A stretch of 7,486 bases of DNA from Bacteroidota bacterium (GTDB taxonomy: Bacteria; Bacteroidota; Bacteroidia; 2-12-FULL-35-15), in assembly GCA_023251855.1 (NCBI GenBank), contig JAHEYA010000110.1, forward strand, positions 1 through 7,486. Reading direction: 5' to 3'. The stretch's first letter is position 1. Every line of letters begins with the position of its first letter. The notes beneath the pieces were generated by a model. The model did no database searches, was not told the origin of the DNA, and worked only from the letters and a program-made list of their open reading frames with translations. Shown here piece by piece: positions 5,660 to 7,486 of this stretch. The translations under genes were made by a program, and so were the position numbers.

Positions 5660-7168
5660 ATGAAAAAAATAAAGTTGTTTCTCTTTTATTTTTTTTTGAT
5701 CAACATTTCAATCAAGGTTTTTGGACAGGTCTCACCGTGGTATATTACTCGTGGAATTTCCGGACAAGTGGATGAAGCCTGGGGAGTGGACGTTGATAGC
5801 AGCGGAAATATATATTGGGCAGTTGAAGAAAAAGACCAGTGGCCTTTTTGGTATTTTAATATTGTTCTTTTTAAAATAGATGCCAATGCCCAACCAATAT
5901 GGCAAAGTACATCATGGGGGAGCGGAACAGGTTTTAATGACAAAGCTTTTGTTACAAAAGTAAATGGAGCTGTGGTTTATCTTGGCGGCAGAACAGATTC
6001 TACCGCGAATAATACCTCTGGTGATGCTTTGGTGATGAGTTATAATACAATAAACGGAAATCTGAACTGGGCAAAAAATATCAGTCCAAATCCCGATTTC
6101 GGTTATCAGGAAATTGATGGACTTATGATTCAGCCTGATGGAATCTACGTTTCCGGCTGGACACAGGGGCAAACAACAAGCATGGATTTTCTCGTCCAGA
6201 AAATTGATTTGTCCGGAAATCCACTTTGGATAAACTCATGGGATTATAATTCTTTTGGAAAATTTGATGGTGGAAATGGACATATGGCAATGGATAATAA
6301 TTTTCTCTATGTTGCGGGACATGTGAATCGAGCCAATATCGCTTCATTTGACGGACAAATGGATCTTGCCTGTTTCAATCGCTCCAATGGAACATATCAA
6401 TGGAACGTAACATGGGGAGGGTCATCTTATGATGATGGACTTGGATTGACTATGAGTTCTGATTCTATGCTTTATGTTGTAGGTTATACAGGAAGCTTTG
6501 GAAATGGTTCACAAACGTATTTCAACAAATTTTCACGGACAGGACAATTAAAATGGAGTCGCCTTTGGGGTGGGTCAGGTACAGAGGATTGTCGGGCGCT
6601 CGTTTCTGATGGAGATAGTATTATTTATGTTGTTGGTACTACTTCAAGTTATGGTAATGGAGCAAAGGATATTTTTGTCTTGAAATACGATTCTGCCGGA
6701 ACACTCAAAAATTCACTTTATTGGGGTGGAGCTTATAATGAAGTAGCATCTGATGTTGCAATACATGAAGGTTATTTATACATTACCGGAACTACAGAAA
6801 GTTTTGGAAATGGCTCAACAGACGGGCATAAAACAGATGCTTTACTTCTTAAGATAAATGGAAGAACCATGCAGGCTCCTGATTCTATAACTACCTTCTC
6901 AAATGAAATAGACGAAAAAAATCAAGAAATTTCAGTTTTTCCTAATCCCTGCAATTCCTTATTCGTATTACAAAGTAAGCATCGTAATGAATTACAAATT
7001 AAAAAAACTGAATTTAAAGTTTATGATATTGTCGGACAAGAAATTTTTAAATCTGAAATCCAGGATGAGAAAGCTGAAATACATTTTGATTTACCAGACG
7101 GAATTTATTTTCTGAAACTGGAAACAAACAAATCAGTTCAAACGAAAAAAATAGTTGTTCAAAAATGA
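5660..7168 (+). CDS. Secreted seven-repeat beta-propeller protein with T9SS C-terminal sorting domain
   Basis: A 502-residue protein from the ATG at 5660. Residues 1-22 are a signal peptide (MKKIK, a hydrophobic Phe/Leu core, VFG before Gln23). Seven similar units of about 45-55 residues follow, at about 37-89, 92-141, 147-195, 201-254, 255-305, 306-357 and 358-401. The last three are clearest, with a TGSFGNG-like loop, a K-D/F-S-x-G-x-L-K turn and closing LWGG/YWGG: the SBBP (beta-propeller repeat) pattern. Seven units would make one closed seven-bladed propeller. Residues 425-502 form a type A T9SS sorting domain: SVFPNPCNS, KVYDIVGQEI, GIYFLKLETN and a basic KKIVVQK end. The protein should cross the outer membrane by T9SS and be released or anchored on the surface. 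The ligand is unknown. The start is one base after the Mo-hydroxylase stop. A GTG at 5633 in the same frame would overlap that gene by 26 bases and add nine Lys-rich residues; the ATG gives the better signal peptide. Confidence 0.88.
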   Translation: MKKIKLFLFYFFLINISIKVFGQVSPWYITRGISGQVDEAWGVDVDSSGNIYWAVEEKDQWPFWYFNIVLFKIDANAQPIWQSTSWGSGTGFNDKAFVTKVNGAVVYLGGRTDSTANNTSGDALVMSYNTINGNLNWAKNISPNPDFGYQEIDGLMIQPDGIYVSGWTQGQTTSMDFLVQKIDLSGNPLWINSWDYNSFGKFDGGNGHMAMDNNFLYVAGHVNRANIASFDGQMDLACFNRSNGTYQWNVTWGGSSYDDGLGLTMSSDSMLYVVGYTGSFGNGSQTYFNKFSRTGQLKWSRLWGGSGTEDCRALVSDGDSIIYVVGTTSSYGNGAKDIFVLKYDSAGTLKNSLYWGGAYNEVASDVAIHEGYLYITGTTESFGNGSTDGHKTDALLLKINGRTMQAPDSITTFSNEIDEKNQEISVFPNPCNSLFVLQSKHRNELQIKKTEFKVYDIVGQEIFKSEIQDEKAEIHFDLPDGIYFLKLETNKSVQTKKIVVQK

Positions 7169-7191
7169 TTCAAGGATTCAACCAAAAATTT

Positions 7192-7486
7192 ATGAAAAAA
7201 AAGCACTCACCAATTCTAATTATCTTCTTAAGCTTTGCAAGCATCGCCTTGATTCGAGCTCAAAGGAGTAATGACTTCTTGTATCATGGTTCCGAATTTC
7301 AAAAACCTATGATTCTTAAGGATTCATTACTTTCCAATAATTCCAATAATGAAAATATAGAGAGCAGGCGAATTTACAAACGCAAAGGAAACGCTTACAT
7401 TTATTGGGGTTATAACAGGGCTTTTTTCAGTAAAAGCGATATTCATTTTAAAGGGGAAGGATATGATTTTACAATCAATAATATCA
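7192..7486 (+). CDS. Exported Bacteroidota protein of unknown function, N-terminal part (cut by window edge)
   Basis: Ninety-eight codons are visible and open to the window end. Residues 1-23 are a signal peptide (MKKKHSP, a hydrophobic stretch LIIFLSFASIALI, then RA before Gln24). A low-complexity Ser/Asn region follows (SLLSNNSNNENIES), then YIYWGYNRAFFSKSDIHFKG (69-88) and EGYDFTINNI. The WGYNR...F..SDIHF.G..YDFT pattern is one I associate with a conserved family of predicted outer-membrane proteins in Bacteroidota, without a known function. The ATG at 7192 is preferred because it gives a standard signal peptide. An in-frame ATG at 7165 overlaps the previous stop codon as ATGA and would add MIQGFNQKF; that could mean translational coupling. 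Either way the gene follows the propeller gene directly and is probably co-transcribed with it. Confidence 0.8.
   Translation, partial: MKKKHSPILIIFLSFASIALIRAQRSNDFLYHGSEFQKPMILKDSLLSNNSNNENIESRRIYKRKGNAYIYWGYNRAFFSKSDIHFKGEGYDFTINNI

Noticed and set aside
6413..6865. DNA tandem repeat in the propeller gene
   Set aside because: The repetition is at protein level (blades 5-7). The nucleotide sequences of the units have diverged, so this is not a DNA repeat or a mobile element.

Overview
The window looks like a piece of an AT-rich Bacteroidota genome. The evidence is a C-terminal type IX secretion (T9SS) sorting domain on one protein, signal peptides ending just before Gln, almost no Shine-Dalgarno sequences before the start codons, and tight gene spacing. 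All identifications rest on motifs read by eye; no database search was possible.

Left part (minus strand, 1-1319): two consecutive genes of the benzoyl-CoA reductase / 2-hydroxyacyl-CoA dehydratase family. The complete one (153-1319) closely resembles benzoyl-CoA reductase subunit C (BcrC/BadD/BzdN). The next one, cut by the window edge (1-120), looks like the start of subunit B. The C-then-B order is that of the class I (ATP-dependent) benzoyl-CoA reductase operons bcrCBAD, badDEFG and bzdNOPQ, so the ATPase subunits may lie just beyond base 1.

Divergent regulatory region (1320-1424): a short intergenic stretch separates the minus-strand genes from the plus-strand genes. Near its centre is a palindrome, TATGAT-N4-ATCATA, whose core TGAT-N4-ATCA matches the FNR-type half-site arrangement. 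It is placed almost symmetrically between the two start codons.

Middle part (plus strand, 1425-5658): a compact three-gene run. It encodes a MobA/MocA-like nucleotidyltransferase (probably for molybdenum cofactor cytidylation), a short-chain dehydrogenase, and a 937-residue molybdenum hydroxylase. The last carries two [2Fe-2S] clusters and the Mo-binding domain on one chain, and its C-terminal half resembles the large subunit of 4-hydroxybenzoyl-CoA reductase (HcrA). No FAD subunit is encoded between or beside these genes. Together with the BcrC/BcrB pair this suggests anaerobic metabolism of an aromatic or alicyclic acyl-CoA: a Mo enzyme adding or removing a ring hydroxyl, the BCR-type enzyme reducing the ring, and the SDR oxidising a hydroxyacyl intermediate. 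The substrate cannot be told from this window.

Right part (5660-7486): a secreted protein with seven beta-propeller repeats and a T9SS sorting domain starts one base after the Mo-enzyme stop codon. It is followed by the N-terminal part of an exported protein with a YWGYNRA...SDIHF...YDFT region. These two are typical Bacteroidota envelope or secreted proteins and need not be part of the catabolic pathway.

No RNA genes, insertion sequences, CRISPR arrays or convincing terminators were seen. No intergenic stretch exceeds about 105 bases.
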